This document shows, piece after piece, positions 1 through 8,872 of a DNA stretch of 32,749 bases. Every line of letters begins with the position of its first letter. Position 1 is the first letter of the stretch. The stretch covers positions 1-32,749 of the forward strand of contig JAGWBS010000018.1 in assembly GCA_021295775.1 (NCBI GenBank). Direction: 5' to 3'. Origin of the DNA: Pseudomonadota bacterium. Lineage in GTDB: Bacteria; Myxococcota_A; UBA9160; SZUA-336. The translations under genes were made by a program, and so were the position numbers. Under the pieces are notes generated by a model, which saw only the letters and a list, made by a program, of their open reading frames with translations, made no database searches and was not told the DNA's origin.

Positions 1-740
1 TCTCGGCCCAGGGCTACGCCGTCTTCGTCATCGACTACTACCTGCCCCGCGGCTTCACCCGCGAGATCGACTACATGCTGCGGGTGTTGTCGGTCACCGA
101 GTTCGACGCGGCCGCGGACGCGTATGGCGCGCTTCGGCTGCTCCGCACCCATCCGGCGATCGATCCCGAGCGCATCGGGGTGGCGGGCTTCTCCTACGGC
201 GGCATGGCCGTCCGCGTCGCCATGGACCAGAGGGTCGCGGACGCGCTGTTGCCGGGACAGCCCGGATTCGCCGCCCACGTCGACTACTACGGCCCCTGTT
301 TCCAGAAGTTCAACACCCCGGAGGCCACGGGCGCGCCGCTGCTCACCCTGCGCGGGACCGAGGACGCATCTAACGAGCTTTCCGCCTGCCTGCGCCGCGA
401 AGACGAGCTGCGCGCGCTCGGAGTCGAGGTGGAAGCCCACGTCTACCCGGGCGCCGGGCATGCCTGGGAAAACACCGAGCCCCGGCACCTCTCCGCGGAG
501 TCTCCCTACGTCACGGGCTGCGAATTCGACTACGACCCCCAGGGACGCCCGGTGAGTCGTGGCCGGTTCCTGGTCGACCTGCCACTGGACACTCCCCGCG
601 AAGAGCGCATCGCGGCCCGGCTGTCGACCGGGGGGGCCTTGGGCGACTGCGTCCGCTCCGGCTACATAGTGGGCCGCGACGAGGAGACCCAGGCCCAGTC
701 GGACGCCGCTCTGCTGGCGTTCCTGGAGCGGGTGCTGTGA
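1..740 (+). CDS. Dienelactone hydrolase / alpha-beta hydrolase family protein (5' truncated)
   Basis: The reading frame is open from base 3 to the TGA at 738-740, so the start lies outside the window; an internal ATG at 75 is not a plausible start because core-fold sequence (GYAVFVIDYY) precedes it. The nucleophile elbow is GFSYGG, with Ser where classical dienelactone hydrolases carry Cys, and a late GAGHAW supplies the catalytic His; an Asp in LRGTEDASN could complete the triad. The family hydrolyses esters, lactones or peptides in the cytoplasm or periplasm; the N-terminus is missing, so location is unknown. The substrate is not predictable. The fold assignment is good, the specific activity is open. 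Confidence 0.8.
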   Translation, partial: SAQGYAVFVIDYYLPRGFTREIDYMLRVLSVTEFDAAADAYGALRLLRTHPAIDPERIGVAGFSYGGMAVRVAMDQRVADALLPGQPGFAAHVDYYGPCFQKFNTPEATGAPLLTLRGTEDASNELSACLRREDELRALGVEVEAHVYPGAGHAWENTEPRHLSAESPYVTGCEFDYDPQGRPVSRGRFLVDLPLDTPREERIAARLSTGGALGDCVRSGYIVGRDEETQAQSDAALLAFLERVL

Positions 741-765
741 GCCGACCCGCGCCAGCCCGCGCCGC

Positions 766-1125
766 CTAGCGGCCGTGGGTCAGATACCCCGGCCCTTCGT
801 CCCCCAGGAAGTCCTCGCGCGGCGGGCTGAAGACGTCCATCACCCGCGCGTCCTCCAGGACCTCCGCGTCGTGCGGGGTGTCGGGAGGGATCACGCGGAT
901 GTCGCCCGGTCCCAGCGCCACCTCTTCGCCGGCGATGTTCATCTTCAGGCGTCCGGATTCCACCACCACGACCTGTTCGTGGGGGTGGCGGTGCATCGCC
1001 ACGTAGCCGCCCCGCGCGAACTCCCAGCGCACCAGCATCAGCTTCTCGCCCCATACCATGCGCCGACGGATGTGATCCGAGATCCGCTCGCTGGGAAGCG
1101 CGTCCCAGCGCGTCGTCTCTCCCAT
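766..1125 (-). CDS. Small single-domain cupin protein
   Basis: This 119-residue protein is almost entirely one cupin barrel. The first metal motif is seen as H45, H47, H49 and Q51 (MHRHPHEQ) and the second as H85 in PPDTPHDAEV, next to the typical GPGDIRVIPP turn. The ATG at 1125-1123 is preceded by GGAGGAG at good spacing, which fixes the start; the frame continues open far upstream only because of high GC. It follows the BASS transporter by 50 nt on the same strand, so the two are probably cotranscribed. Such proteins can be small-molecule sensors, isomerases or dioxygenases; the function here is unknown. Confidence 0.85.
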   Translation of the reverse strand: MGETTRWDALPSERISDHIRRRMVWGEKLMLVRWEFARGGYVAMHRHPHEQVVVVESGRLKMNIAGEEVALGPGDIRVIPPDTPHDAEVLEDARVMDVFSPPREDFLGDEGPGYLTHGR

Positions 1126-1175
1126 GCGCTCTCCTCCGTTGCGGTCCGGGCCCCGATCTCCCGGCGGACTGAGGT

Positions 1176-2069
1176 TCAACCCGAGCTGCCCGCCGCGGCC
1201 TCGCGGCGGCCCGCGATCCGGCCGATCAGCACCGCGGTGCCGATCACCAGCGGAAATCCGCTCATGGAGTAGACGCCGCCGAAAAGCGCGAGTTCGAGGC
1301 TCTGGAACGAAGCCAGCGCCACGATCATCGCCAGGCCGAGGTTGCGGGCCGAGAACTCGATCAGGAAAGTGAAGCGGTCGCGGAGATCCAGCCGAAGCAG
1401 CGTGGCGATCCCCCAGCCGAGGCCCATCGCGCAGACGGTCCAGACCAGCGCGGCCAGCGCGCTGCGGCCGAACGCCGCTCCCGAGGGCAGGTCCGAGGAA
1501 CCGGTCATCACGCCGAGGACGGTCAGCGCGACGATTCCGACGATCGCGATGCGATTGGCCCACTGGATGTAGCGCGCCGCCGAGTCCGGCCTCCAGGCCC
1601 GGATCCGCATGCCCAGCAGGATCGGCAGCAGCAGGTAGAGCACGAGCTGGCCGGCGACCTCCAGGAACGGAACGCGGACCTCGGCCGCGTCGCCGAGGAA
1701 CAGGTGCATGCTCAGCGCGGTCAGGCCGGGGATCGTCAGCACCGCCAGCACCGAGGACACCGCCGTCAGAGTGACGGAGAGCGCCACGTGCCCCCGGGCG
1801 ACGGCCGTCAGCACGTTGGAGAGCGCCGCGCCCGGCGCCGCCGCGAGCAGCACCGCGCCCACCCCGAGCATGGGTTCGATTCCGAACAGATAGACGATGG
1901 CGGCGGCCATCGCCGGCAGAAACAGGATCTGCCCGGCCGTGCCCGCGACCACCGCCCGCGGGACCTCCAGGACGCGCCGGAAATCCGCCACCGAAAGCTG
2001 CAGGCCCACCACGATCATCAGCGCGAAGAGGATGGCCGGGCCGAGAATCTGACTCCACGCGGATTCCAT
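1176..2069 (-). CDS. Bile acid:sodium symporter (BASS) family transporter
   Basis: A 297-residue hydrophobic protein with about nine or ten membrane segments over its full length, the size expected of BASS/SBF proteins. The crossover-type regions are visible as AAPGAALSN (about residues 77-85) and EFSARNLGLA (about 238-247), which match the two helix-break sites that bind sodium and substrate in this fold. Family members import bile acids, pantoate, pyruvate or other organic anions with sodium; the substrate here is not known. No clear ribosome site precedes ATG 2069. It leads a likely two-gene unit with the downstream cupin and is divergent from the acyl-CoA synthetase. Confidence 0.85.
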   Translation of the reverse strand: MESAWSQILGPAILFALMIVVGLQLSVADFRRVLEVPRAVVAGTAGQILFLPAMAAAIVYLFGIEPMLGVGAVLLAAAPGAALSNVLTAVARGHVALSVTLTAVSSVLAVLTIPGLTALSMHLFLGDAAEVRVPFLEVAGQLVLYLLLPILLGMRIRAWRPDSAARYIQWANRIAIVGIVALTVLGVMTGSSDLPSGAAFGRSALAALVWTVCAMGLGWGIATLLRLDLRDRFTFLIEFSARNLGLAMIVALASFQSLELALFGGVYSMSGFPLVIGTAVLIGRIAGRREAAAGSSG

Positions 2070-2229
2070 GCGGAGGCAAGCCTACGCGGCGCGGCGGACG
2101 CGGCGCAAACTCGCCCCCGGATCGAGACTCTCCACCGGATCCGCGCGCATCGCCCCGAATCGAGGCTCTCGGGTATCCTCGCCGCTCCCCGTCCGCGGGG
2201 CGAACGCCGCGGGGGCCGGAGGCCAGAGA

Positions 2230-3789
2230 ATGTCCAAGGGACTGTGGAAGTACGCCGAAGAGGCTCCGTCGAAGCTGTCGCTGGTGGATCCCGACGGCCG
2301 CCACTGGAGCCGGGCGGAGCTGGTGAGCGAGGTCAACCGCACCACGCACGGACTGAGAGCGCTGGGCCTGGCCCCGGGAGACTCGGTCGCGATCTGCAGC
2401 CCGAACTGCGCCGAGTACTACCTGATCCACTTCGCCTGCCAGCAGTCGGGCCTGTACCTGACGCCCATCAACTGGCATCTCTCCCCGCCCGAGATCGCCT
2501 ACATCGTCGAGGATTCGGAGGCCAAGGCGTTCGTGGGCCACGCGCGCATCGAGGCCAACGCCGCCGTCGCCGAGCAGATTTCGGTCCCCCCCCAGGCGCG
2601 CATCGCCGTGGGAGGCCTGGAGGGCTTTCGCGACTTCGCCGGCCTAACCGAGGACCAGCCCGATACGCGCCCCGACGAGCGCACCGCGGGCAACGTGATG
2701 AACTACACCTCCGGGACGACCGGAAACCCCAAGGGCGTGCGGCGTCCTCTCCCGGGCGTCGACCCGGACCAGCTTGCCGGCGCCATGACCGGGCTGCTGA
2801 TGCTGTTCGGCATCCAGCCGGAGGCCGACAACGTCCACCTGGTGGGCTCGCCGCTCTACCACACGGCGGTGATCATGTGGTCGCAGGCTTCGTTCCATCA
2901 CGGGCACACGGTGGTGCTGATGGACAAGTGGCTGCCCGAGCCCTGTCTCCACCTGATCGACCGCCATCGGGTGACCACCACCCACATGGTTCCGACTCAG
3001 TTCCACCGCATGCTCGGCCTGCCCGAAGAGGTGCGCGCCCGCTACGACTGCTCTTCGACCCGCCACATGGTGCACGCGGCGGCGCCCTGTCCGCCCGAGG
3101 TCAAGCGCCGCATGATCGAATGGTGGGGCGAGTCGATCTGGGAGTACTACGCGGCCACCGAGGGCGGGGGCACGATGGTCTCGCCGCGGGAGTGGCTGGA
3201 ACACCCGGGGACGGTCGGCCGGCCCTGGCCCGGCGCCGACGTGCGCGTCTTCGACGAAGAAGGGCGGGAAGTCCCGCGGGAGGAGCGCGGCACCATCTAC
3301 TTCAAGGTGCCCGACACGGGCGACTTCGAATACAAGGGCGACCGCGCCAAGACGCGCAAGAACCGGCTCCGCTGCGAGGCGGGCGAGTTCTTCACGGTCG
3401 GCGACGTCGGCTACTTCGACGCGGACGGATACCTCTTCCTGTCCGACCGCAAGATCGACATGATCATTTCCGGCGGCGCCAACATCTACCCGGCCGAGAT
3501 CGAGAACGTGCTGCTCTCGCACCCCAAGGTCGGCGACGCGGCGGTCTTCGGGATTCCCCACGAGGACTGGGGAGAGGAGGTCAAGGCGGTGGTCGAACCG
3601 GCCACTGGAGTGCAGCCCGGCGACCCGCTGACCGACGAACTGATGGCCTTCGTCGGGGACCGGCTGGCCAAGTTCAAGTGGCCGCGCTCGATCGACTACA
3701 CCGACGCCCTACCGCGAGACCCCAACGGCAAGCTCTACAAGCGCCGCCTGCGCGACCCCTACTGGGAAGGGCGCGAACGGCGCATCTGA
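2230..3789 (+). CDS. Acyl-CoA synthetase (AMP-forming), FadD-like
   Basis: ANL-superfamily adenylate-forming enzyme of 519 residues. It would activate a carboxylic acid to acyl-AMP and then acyl-CoA in the cytoplasm. The P-loop TSGTTGNPKG is at about residues 160-169, the A5-type motif YYAATEGGG lies near residue 310, the hinge region has GDVGYFDADGY and SDRKIDMIISGG, and the catalytic C-terminal lysine is K501 in PRDPNGKLYKR. The ATG at 2230, behind GGAGG, is preferred over an in-frame ATG at 2068 because the upstream extension is arginine/alanine-rich and lies outside the domain. A long-chain, steroid or aromatic acid substrate is possible; the sequence does not decide. Confidence 0.92.
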   Translation: MSKGLWKYAEEAPSKLSLVDPDGRHWSRAELVSEVNRTTHGLRALGLAPGDSVAICSPNCAEYYLIHFACQQSGLYLTPINWHLSPPEIAYIVEDSEAKAFVGHARIEANAAVAEQISVPPQARIAVGGLEGFRDFAGLTEDQPDTRPDERTAGNVMNYTSGTTGNPKGVRRPLPGVDPDQLAGAMTGLLMLFGIQPEADNVHLVGSPLYHTAVIMWSQASFHHGHTVVLMDKWLPEPCLHLIDRHRVTTTHMVPTQFHRMLGLPEEVRARYDCSSTRHMVHAAAPCPPEVKRRMIEWWGESIWEYYAATEGGGTMVSPREWLEHPGTVGRPWPGADVRVFDEEGREVPREERGTIYFKVPDTGDFEYKGDRAKTRKNRLRCEAGEFFTVGDVGYFDADGYLFLSDRKIDMIISGGANIYPAEIENVLLSHPKVGDAAVFGIPHEDWGEEVKAVVEPATGVQPGDPLTDELMAFVGDRLAKFKWPRSIDYTDALPRDPNGKLYKRRLRDPYWEGRERRI

Positions 3790-3791
3790 GG

Positions 3792-3828
3792 CGGCCGGCC
3801 GAGCGCCACGGCCGGGGCGCGCCGGCCG
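3792..3828. terminator. Possible bidirectional terminator hairpin
   Basis: An 8-bp perfect inverted repeat, CGGCCGGC at 3792-3799 and GCCGGCCG at 3821-3828, fills the gap between two convergent genes. It has a long 21-nt loop and no T-tract, so intrinsic termination is only suggested by position. Confidence 0.3.
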
Positions 3829-3829
3829 T

Positions 3830-5209
3830 TCAGCCCGGGCGTTCGGGGTCGGTTTCGGAGAAGACCCGCTCCAGGATCGGCTCGGGCTCGGTCCAGCCGG
3901 TCTCGTCCTGGACCTCCCGGCAGCGCGCCAGGATGGGGCCGAAGCCCGGGCCCGGTTCGATCCCGCGCGCGATCAGGTCCCGCCCTCGGACGACGTCCGG
4001 CACCGCCTCCCGGCTGACGGTCAGCTCGCGGGCGATCTCCAGGAAGCGGTCGCCGGCCTCGAAGCGCCGCGCCAGCGCGTCGGGCGTGGTCCGGCCCAGG
4101 TGGTCGGAGCGCGCCACGCGCGCCAGCTCTTCGAGCGTGGCGCCGGCGGCGGCCAGCTTGCGGGCCAGCCGGCGATAGGCCTTCGGCCCGGCGGCGTTCT
4201 TGACGTACAGCGCGGGAGCGAGGTGGTAGCGCACGAAGGCCGCGACGCGCCCGGTCAGCGCGGCCGGCGCGCGCATTCGCTCCAGGAAGGCGCGCGCCGG
4301 CGCGACGCCTTCCACGTCGTGCGCCAGCGAGCGGATGCGTCCGTCGCTGTGCGCGGTGGTGGACGGCTTGCCGAAGTCGTGGCAGAGCGCGCCGAACATC
4401 ACGCCCAGGTCCTCGTCGTCCCGGCCCTGCCGCAGGCGCGCCGCCTCGTCGACCACGAGCTGATTGTGGACCCAGACATCCCCCTCGGGATGCCATTGCG
4501 GGTCCTGGGGCACGCCCACCAGCCGCTCGAGTTCGGGGAAGAAGCGCAGCAGGCTCGTCTCGCGCAGCAGCTCCAGCCCCAGCGACGGGCGCACGCCCTT
4601 GAGCAGCAGCTTGCGGAACTCCTCGTAGATGCGCTCGGCCGCCAACTCGCCCAGGTCGAGCGCCGCGCACTCGCGCAGCAGCTCGGCGTCCGCCCGCATC
4701 TCGAAGCGCGCCGCGAACTGCGCCACGCGCAGACCGCGCAGCGGGTCCTCGGCGAAACGGGCCGGGTCGGTGGCGCGCAGCACCCCGCGCTCCAGATCGT
4801 CCCGGCCCGCGTGCGGATCGACGATCTCGCCCGTGAGCGGGTCGAGGGACATGCTGTTGATGGTCAGGTCGCGGCGGCGGGCGGCCTCGGCGAAGCTCAG
4901 CTCCGGATCGCACTCCACGTCGAATCCCCGGTGCCCGGCCCCGACCTTGCTGTCCCGGCGCGGCAGCGAGAAATCCACGTCGATCTCCCGCAGGCGAAGC
5001 ACCCCGAAGGCGCGGCCGATCTCGACCACCCGCCCGTAGCGCGAGAGGATCCTGCGCAGCTCGGCGAGCGGCAGGCCGAAGACCTCGACGTCGACGTCCT
5101 TGGGGTCTTCGCCCCGCAGCCGGTCGCGCACGTAGCCGCCCACGATCAGCGCACGTCCCCCGGCGGCGCCGACGGCGCGGCAGATCTCGATCACCCGCGG
5201 CTCGATCAC
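3830..5209 (-). CDS. CCA-adding-type tRNA nucleotidyltransferase with HD domain
   Basis: A class II polymerase-beta-type nucleotidyltransferase of about 459 residues. The signature VGGYVRDRL (about 23-31) is followed by the metal-binding DVDVEV (38-43), RRRDLTIN (111-118) and DPLRGLRVAQF, all diagnostic of CCA-adding enzymes/poly(A) polymerases. The C-terminal half has an HD phosphohydrolase domain with H240, H248 and H277-D278 (CHDFGKPSTT), as in proteobacterial multifunctional Cca. It would add or repair the tRNA 3' CCA end. GTG at 5209 is chosen because GAGG lies just upstream and the homologous sequence starts there; an ATG at 5305 would add 32 basic, unconserved residues and is the alternative. 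Poly(A) polymerase cannot be excluded. Confidence 0.85.
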   Translation of the reverse strand: MIEPRVIEICRAVGAAGGRALIVGGYVRDRLRGEDPKDVDVEVFGLPLAELRRILSRYGRVVEIGRAFGVLRLREIDVDFSLPRRDSKVGAGHRGFDVECDPELSFAEAARRRDLTINSMSLDPLTGEIVDPHAGRDDLERGVLRATDPARFAEDPLRGLRVAQFAARFEMRADAELLRECAALDLGELAAERIYEEFRKLLLKGVRPSLGLELLRETSLLRFFPELERLVGVPQDPQWHPEGDVWVHNQLVVDEAARLRQGRDDEDLGVMFGALCHDFGKPSTTAHSDGRIRSLAHDVEGVAPARAFLERMRAPAALTGRVAAFVRYHLAPALYVKNAAGPKAYRRLARKLAAAGATLEELARVARSDHLGRTTPDALARRFEAGDRFLEIARELTVSREAVPDVVRGRDLIARGIEPGPGFGPILARCREVQDETGWTEPEPILERVFSETDPERPG

Positions 5210-5342
5210 GGCCTCGACCCCCTCGCCTGGGCGAGCGAACGTAGCGCTCTTTCGCCCCGCCCAGCTACCCGCCGCTTGACCGCGGCGACCTCTCTTCCCG
5301 AACATGGCGCGCCCGCGAACCCCGCGGCGGAGGATTCAGCCC

Positions 5343-6131
5343 ATGGGACGACTCGAAGGACGCAGCGTGCTGGTCACGGGCGCGGCGTCGGGGATCGGTC
5401 TGGAATGCGTCCGGCGCTTCGCCGATGAGGGCGCCAACGTCGCCGGCTTCGACCTGAACGAGCCCGAGGGCGACGCCTGGGAGCGGGCCACCGCCGAAGC
5501 GCCGGGCGAGATCTTCGTGCGCGGCGACGTGCGCGAGGAGGACTCGGTCCGGAGCTGCGTCGAGGCCGCGCTGGAGCGCTTCGGCTCGCTCCAGGGACTG
5601 GTCAATTCCGCCGGCGTGGCGGGAGGAGGCGCGGTCCATGACCTGGATTCCAAGCACTGGGACTGGGTGATGGACGTGAACCTCAAGGGCACCTTCCTGT
5701 TCTGCAAGCACGTCGCGCGGGCCATGCTGGCTTCGGGCGGGGGCTCGATCGTCAACATCGCCAGCATCGAGGGCCTGATCGGCTCGCAGGGCGGCAGCGC
5801 CTACAACGCTTCGAAGGGCGGCGTGGTGCTGCTGACCCGCAACATGGCGATCGACTACGGGCGGGCGGGCATCCGGGTCAACGCCGTTTGCCCCGGCTTC
5901 ATCGTCACGCCGCTGCTGGAATCGGTGCTGGGCAGCGAGGAGATGAAGCGGACCCGCGAGTTCATCACCCAGTCGCACCACCTCGGCCGGCTGGGCCGCC
6001 CCGAGGAGATCGCGGGCGCCTGCCTGTTCCTGCTCTCCGACGACGCCTCCTTCGTCACCGGCGTCGCCCTGCCGGTCGACGGCGGCATGACCTGCGGCCA
6101 CAGCATGGGCCACGACCTCCCGGAGGGGTGA
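5343..6131 (+). CDS. SDR family NAD(P)-dependent oxidoreductase
   Basis: Classical short-chain dehydrogenase of 262 residues. Visible features are the cofactor loop TGAASGIG (12-19), D37 at the end of the second strand (favouring NAD), NSAG (88-91), and the catalytic S141, Y154 and K158 (YNASK). The C-terminal PVDGG is typical of the FabG-like group. The ATG at 5343 is preceded by GGAGG at 5329-5334. It probably oxidises or reduces a secondary alcohol/ketone, but the substrate is unknown. It is transcribed divergently from the CCA-adding-type gene. Confidence 0.92.
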   Translation: MGRLEGRSVLVTGAASGIGLECVRRFADEGANVAGFDLNEPEGDAWERATAEAPGEIFVRGDVREEDSVRSCVEAALERFGSLQGLVNSAGVAGGGAVHDLDSKHWDWVMDVNLKGTFLFCKHVARAMLASGGGSIVNIASIEGLIGSQGGSAYNASKGGVVLLTRNMAIDYGRAGIRVNAVCPGFIVTPLLESVLGSEEMKRTREFITQSHHLGRLGRPEEIAGACLFLLSDDASFVTGVALPVDGGMTCGHSMGHDLPEG

Positions 6132-6255
6132 GCCGCCGCCCCGGCGCCGAAATCCTACTGTGGACGCCGATTCGCGATAGCGACCGAGCCGAATCCATGG
6201 CATGAACAGGGAAGTCGGTCGAATCTCGCCGCGCCGGACCGGAGCTGTTAGGAGC

Positions 6256-6537
6256 ATGCAAACCGTCATCGGTCTCGCGACTCTTTTCGTCAGCCTCGTG
6301 GCAGCGGGAGGCGCCGCCGCAGCGTGGATCGTCCGGCGTCTCGACCGCCGTTTCAGTGCGATCGACCGACGCTTCGACGAGGCCCGGGAAGAGCGAAATC
6401 AGCTACGGGCCGAGTTGGCGCAGCTCCAGGTCGAACTGGCGAATCGCGTCTCCAGAGTCGAAGGACTGGTCGAAGGGATGTGGAAGGCGCTCGCCCTGCG
6501 CTTGGGCTCCGAGCCGCCTCCCGACTCCGGTCACTGA
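6256..6537 (+). CDS. Small membrane-anchored coiled-coil protein, function unknown
   Basis: A 93-residue protein with an N-terminal hydrophobic helix (about residues 2-24, GLATLFVSLVAAGGAAAAW), followed by a charged heptad-like stretch rich in Arg, Glu and Leu (about 28-70) and a short Pro-rich tail. This layout is that of a single-pass inner-membrane protein with a cytoplasmic coiled coil. ATG 6256 is preceded by GGAG at 6241 and AGGAG directly before the codon; an in-frame ATG at 6202 lacks a ribosome site and would bury the helix. I do not recognise a family. Its size and position give no functional clue. Confidence 0.6.
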   Translation: MQTVIGLATLFVSLVAAGGAAAAWIVRRLDRRFSAIDRRFDEAREERNQLRAELAQLQVELANRVSRVEGLVEGMWKALALRLGSEPPPDSGH

Positions 6538-6562
6538 CCGACCCTCGGCTACGGCGGGGTTC

Positions 6563-7204
6563 TCAGCTCCGCCCGGGGGGTGCCCAGGCGGAGCACCCCG
6601 GCCAGTCGCCCCAGCGGCGCAGCGCTTCGCCGAGGCGCTCCAGGTAGGCGTCCCGGGGGACTTCGATCACCCCCAGGCGCTCCAGGTGGGGCGAGGTGAA
6701 CTGCGTGTCGAGCAGTTGGAAGCCGCCGCCGCGCAGCCATTCGACCAGCTTCACCAGGCACACCTTGGAGGCGTCCGTGCCGCCCCGCTCGGGGCGGCTG
6801 AACATGCTCTCGCCGCAGAACGCCGCCCCGACCTGCACCCCGTAGAGACCTCCCACGAGTTCTCCGTCCCTCCAGGCCTCGACGCTGTGGGCCAGTCCCA
6901 TCTCGTGAAGCCGGGTATAGGCGTCGACCAGCCGTTCGTCGATCCAGGTCTCCCAGCGCCCGGGCCGCGCCGCCGCGCACTCGCGAATCACCTCGCCGAA
7001 GGCGCCGTTGGAGCGGATCTCGAAGCGCCCCGAGCGCACCGCGCGCGCCAGACTCTTCGACACCCGCAGGCCGTCGAGCGGCAGGATCCCGCGCGGATCG
7101 GGGCTCAGCCACACGACCTCGCCGCTGCGCCGGTCGACCATCGGAAAGATCCCGCGGGAGTAGGCGCGGATCAGCAGATCGGGCGTGGGGTCCTGCAGAT
7201 CCAT
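6563..7204 (-). CDS. aat: Leucyl/phenylalanyl-tRNA--protein transferase
   Basis: A full-length Aat of 213 residues. The N-terminal LLIRAYSRGIFPM, then WLSPDPRGILPLD, the central AHSVEAWRDGELVGGLYGV, and GESMFSRPERGGTDASKV are all hallmark segments of the family. Aat moves Leu or Phe from aminoacyl-tRNA to N-terminal Arg/Lys of proteins, marking them for ClpS/ClpAP degradation in the N-end rule pathway. It is the last gene of the ilvA - unknown - gor - aat run, starting 16 nt after gor. No clear ribosome site is visible before ATG 7204, so translation may depend on coupling. Confidence 0.95.
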   Translation of the reverse strand: MDLQDPTPDLLIRAYSRGIFPMVDRRSGEVVWLSPDPRGILPLDGLRVSKSLARAVRSGRFEIRSNGAFGEVIRECAAARPGRWETWIDERLVDAYTRLHEMGLAHSVEAWRDGELVGGLYGVQVGAAFCGESMFSRPERGGTDASKVCLVKLVEWLRGGGFQLLDTQFTSPHLERLGVIEVPRDAYLERLGEALRRWGDWPGCSAWAPPGRS

Positions 7205-7220
7205 CGGCGGGGAGGGCGCG

Positions 7221-8573
7221 TCAGGAGACCGGCTCGCGCATGGTGACGAACTCCTCGGCAGCGGTGGGGTGGATGCCGATCGTGCGGTCGAACTGCTCCT
7301 TCGTGGCGCCCATCTTCACCGCGATGGCGATGCCCTGAATGATCTCTCCGGCGTCGGGCCCGACCATGTGGGCGCCCACCACGCGCCCGCCTCCGCGCTC
7401 CACGATCAGCTTCATCAGCGTCTGCTCGTCGCGGCCGGTGAGGGTGTGCTTGAGCGGGCGGAAGCGGCTGCGGTAGATCTCGACCTCGCCGTAGCGCTCG
7501 CGGGCCTGCGCCTCGGTCAGCCCGACACTGCCGATCGGCGGCTGGCTGAACACCGCCGACGCCACGTCGATGTGGTCGGGGCGGGTCGGGCGCCCGCCGA
7601 AGAGCGTCTCCGCAAGCGCCATGCCCTCGTGGATGGCCACCGGAGTGAGCTGAATGCGGTCGGTCACGTCGCCGATCGCCCAGATGTGGGGAACCGAGCT
7701 GCGCGAGTACTCGTCCACCACCACCGCGCCCGAGGCGTCGAGCTCCACGCCGACCTCCTCCAGACCCAGGTCGGCGGTGAGCGGCCGGCGCCCGGTCGCG
7801 TACAGGATCCGGTCGGCCTCCAGGGCCTCCCCGTCGGCCAGGATCGCCACCAGGCCGTCCGGGCCGCGCTCGATCCTCTCCACCCGCGCCTCGAAGCGCA
7901 GGTCGATGCCGCGCTTGCGCATCTCGTCCGCCAGCGTCTCGCGCACGTCGTCGTCGAAGCCGCGCAGGAACAGGGATCCGCGGTAGAGCTGCGTGGTGCG
8001 CACGCCCAGCCCGTGGAAGATGCCCGCGAACTCCACCGCGATGTAGCCGCCGCCCACGATGATCGCGCGTTCCGGCAGCCGGTCGAGGTGAAACGCCTCG
8101 TTGGAACTGATGGCGTGCTCGATGCCGGGGATGTCCGGGAAGTGGGGCCAGCCGCCCGCAGCGAGCAGCACGTTCTCGGCGCTGTAGACCTGCCCGCCGA
8201 CGTCGACCCGATGCTCGTCGACCAGCCGGGCCCGGCCCTCGATGCGCTTCACCCCGGCTCCATCGAGCAGCCGGGCGTAGATGCCGTTCAGGCGCTCGAT
8301 CTCCCGGTCCTTGTTGGCGAGCAGCGCCTGCCAGTCGAACGCGGGCTCGCCCACGCTCCAGCCGTAGCCCGCCGCGTCCTCGAAGTCCTCGGAGAAGTGC
8401 GCGGCGTACACGAAAAGCTTCTTGGGAATGCAGCCCACGTTCACGCAGGTCCCGCCCAGGTAGCGCTCTTCCGCCACCGCCACGCGCGCGCCGTGGCCGG
8501 CGCACATGCGGCTGGCCCGGACCCCGCCCGAGCCCGCCCCGATCACGAAGAGGTCGAAGTCGTACCCGCTCAT
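7221..8573 (-). CDS. gor: Glutathione-disulfide reductase
   Basis: A pyridine nucleotide-disulfide oxidoreductase of 450 residues. It has an N-terminal FAD loop GAGSGG (12-17) and redox-active disulfide C43/C48 in [13 protein letters not shown]. The second Rossmann motif is GGGYIAVEF, followed by [11 protein letters not shown], whose arginines are typical of NADPH-dependent glutathione reductases. The C-terminal partner-subunit motif has H435 and E440 (HPTAAEE). The enzyme would keep cytoplasmic glutathione reduced. It lies 16 nt after the 88-aa unknown gene. The SD-like AGGAGG abuts ATG 8573 with no spacer, which is unusual; GAGG about 12 nt upstream may serve instead. Confidence 0.93.
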   Translation of the reverse strand: MSGYDFDLFVIGAGSGGVRASRMCAGHGARVAVAEERYLGGTCVNVGCIPKKLFVYAAHFSEDFEDAAGYGWSVGEPAFDWQALLANKDREIERLNGIYARLLDGAGVKRIEGRARLVDEHRVDVGGQVYSAENVLLAAGGWPHFPDIPGIEHAISSNEAFHLDRLPERAIIVGGGYIAVEFAGIFHGLGVRTTQLYRGSLFLRGFDDDVRETLADEMRKRGIDLRFEARVERIERGPDGLVAILADGEALEADRILYATGRRPLTADLGLEEVGVELDASGAVVVDEYSRSSVPHIWAIGDVTDRIQLTPVAIHEGMALAETLFGGRPTRPDHIDVASAVFSQPPIGSVGLTEAQARERYGEVEIYRSRFRPLKHTLTGRDEQTLMKLIVERGGGRVVGAHMVGPDAGEIIQGIAIAVKMGATKEQFDRTIGIHPTAAEEFVTMREPVS

Positions 8574-8589
8574 CCTCCTATTCTCGCCT

Positions 8590-8856
8590 CTACCACTGTC
8601 CCGCGGAGATCCGGGGGTCGTGGAGGATCGCCCACACGTATGCCGGCCCCCGCACGAACTTGTTCAGTTTCGGGGGAGGGACCGGCAGCAGCGGATACGC
8701 CAGCTCGAAATCCGAGCGCGGGATGGCGAGCTCCGTCTGGCTCGGGAGCAGATCCTCGCCCTCGATCCGGTAAGTGAACCAGCGGCCGCCGTGCGTCTTG
8801 AAGAACGCGCGCTCGTGGGCGGCGATGCGCTCCCAGACCGGATCGAACTCCGCCAT
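8590..8856 (-). CDS. Conserved-looking 88-aa protein of unknown function in the ilvA-gor-aat operon
   Basis: An 88-residue soluble protein starting at ATG 8856, 16 nt after the ilvA stop and ending 16 nt before gor. The sequence is well ordered, aromatic-rich and not low complexity: an N-terminal helix ([16 protein letters not shown]), a strand pair around [11 protein letters not shown], and a C-terminal [12 protein letters not shown]. No signal peptide, cysteine or membrane segment is present. I do not recognise a family. Tight placement between metabolic genes supports a real gene; a role in redox or amino-acid metabolism would be guesswork. Confidence 0.65.
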   Translation of the reverse strand: MAEFDPVWERIAAHERAFFKTHGGRWFTYRIEGEDLLPSQTELAIPRSDFELAYPLLPVPPPKLNKFVRGPAYVWAILHDPRISAGQW

Positions 8857-8872
8857 GCACTCGGCTCCGCCT

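Noticed and set aside
766..2541. A 591-codon frame suggesting a large protein with a C-terminal cupin.
   Set aside because: The upstream part overlaps the BASS transporter in another frame and is Arg/Gly-rich; the cupin has its own ribosome site and ATG at 1125.
7171..8505. A second long minus-strand frame overlapping gor.
   Set aside because: It is a shifted frame of the glutathione reductase gene with no ordered sequence of its own.
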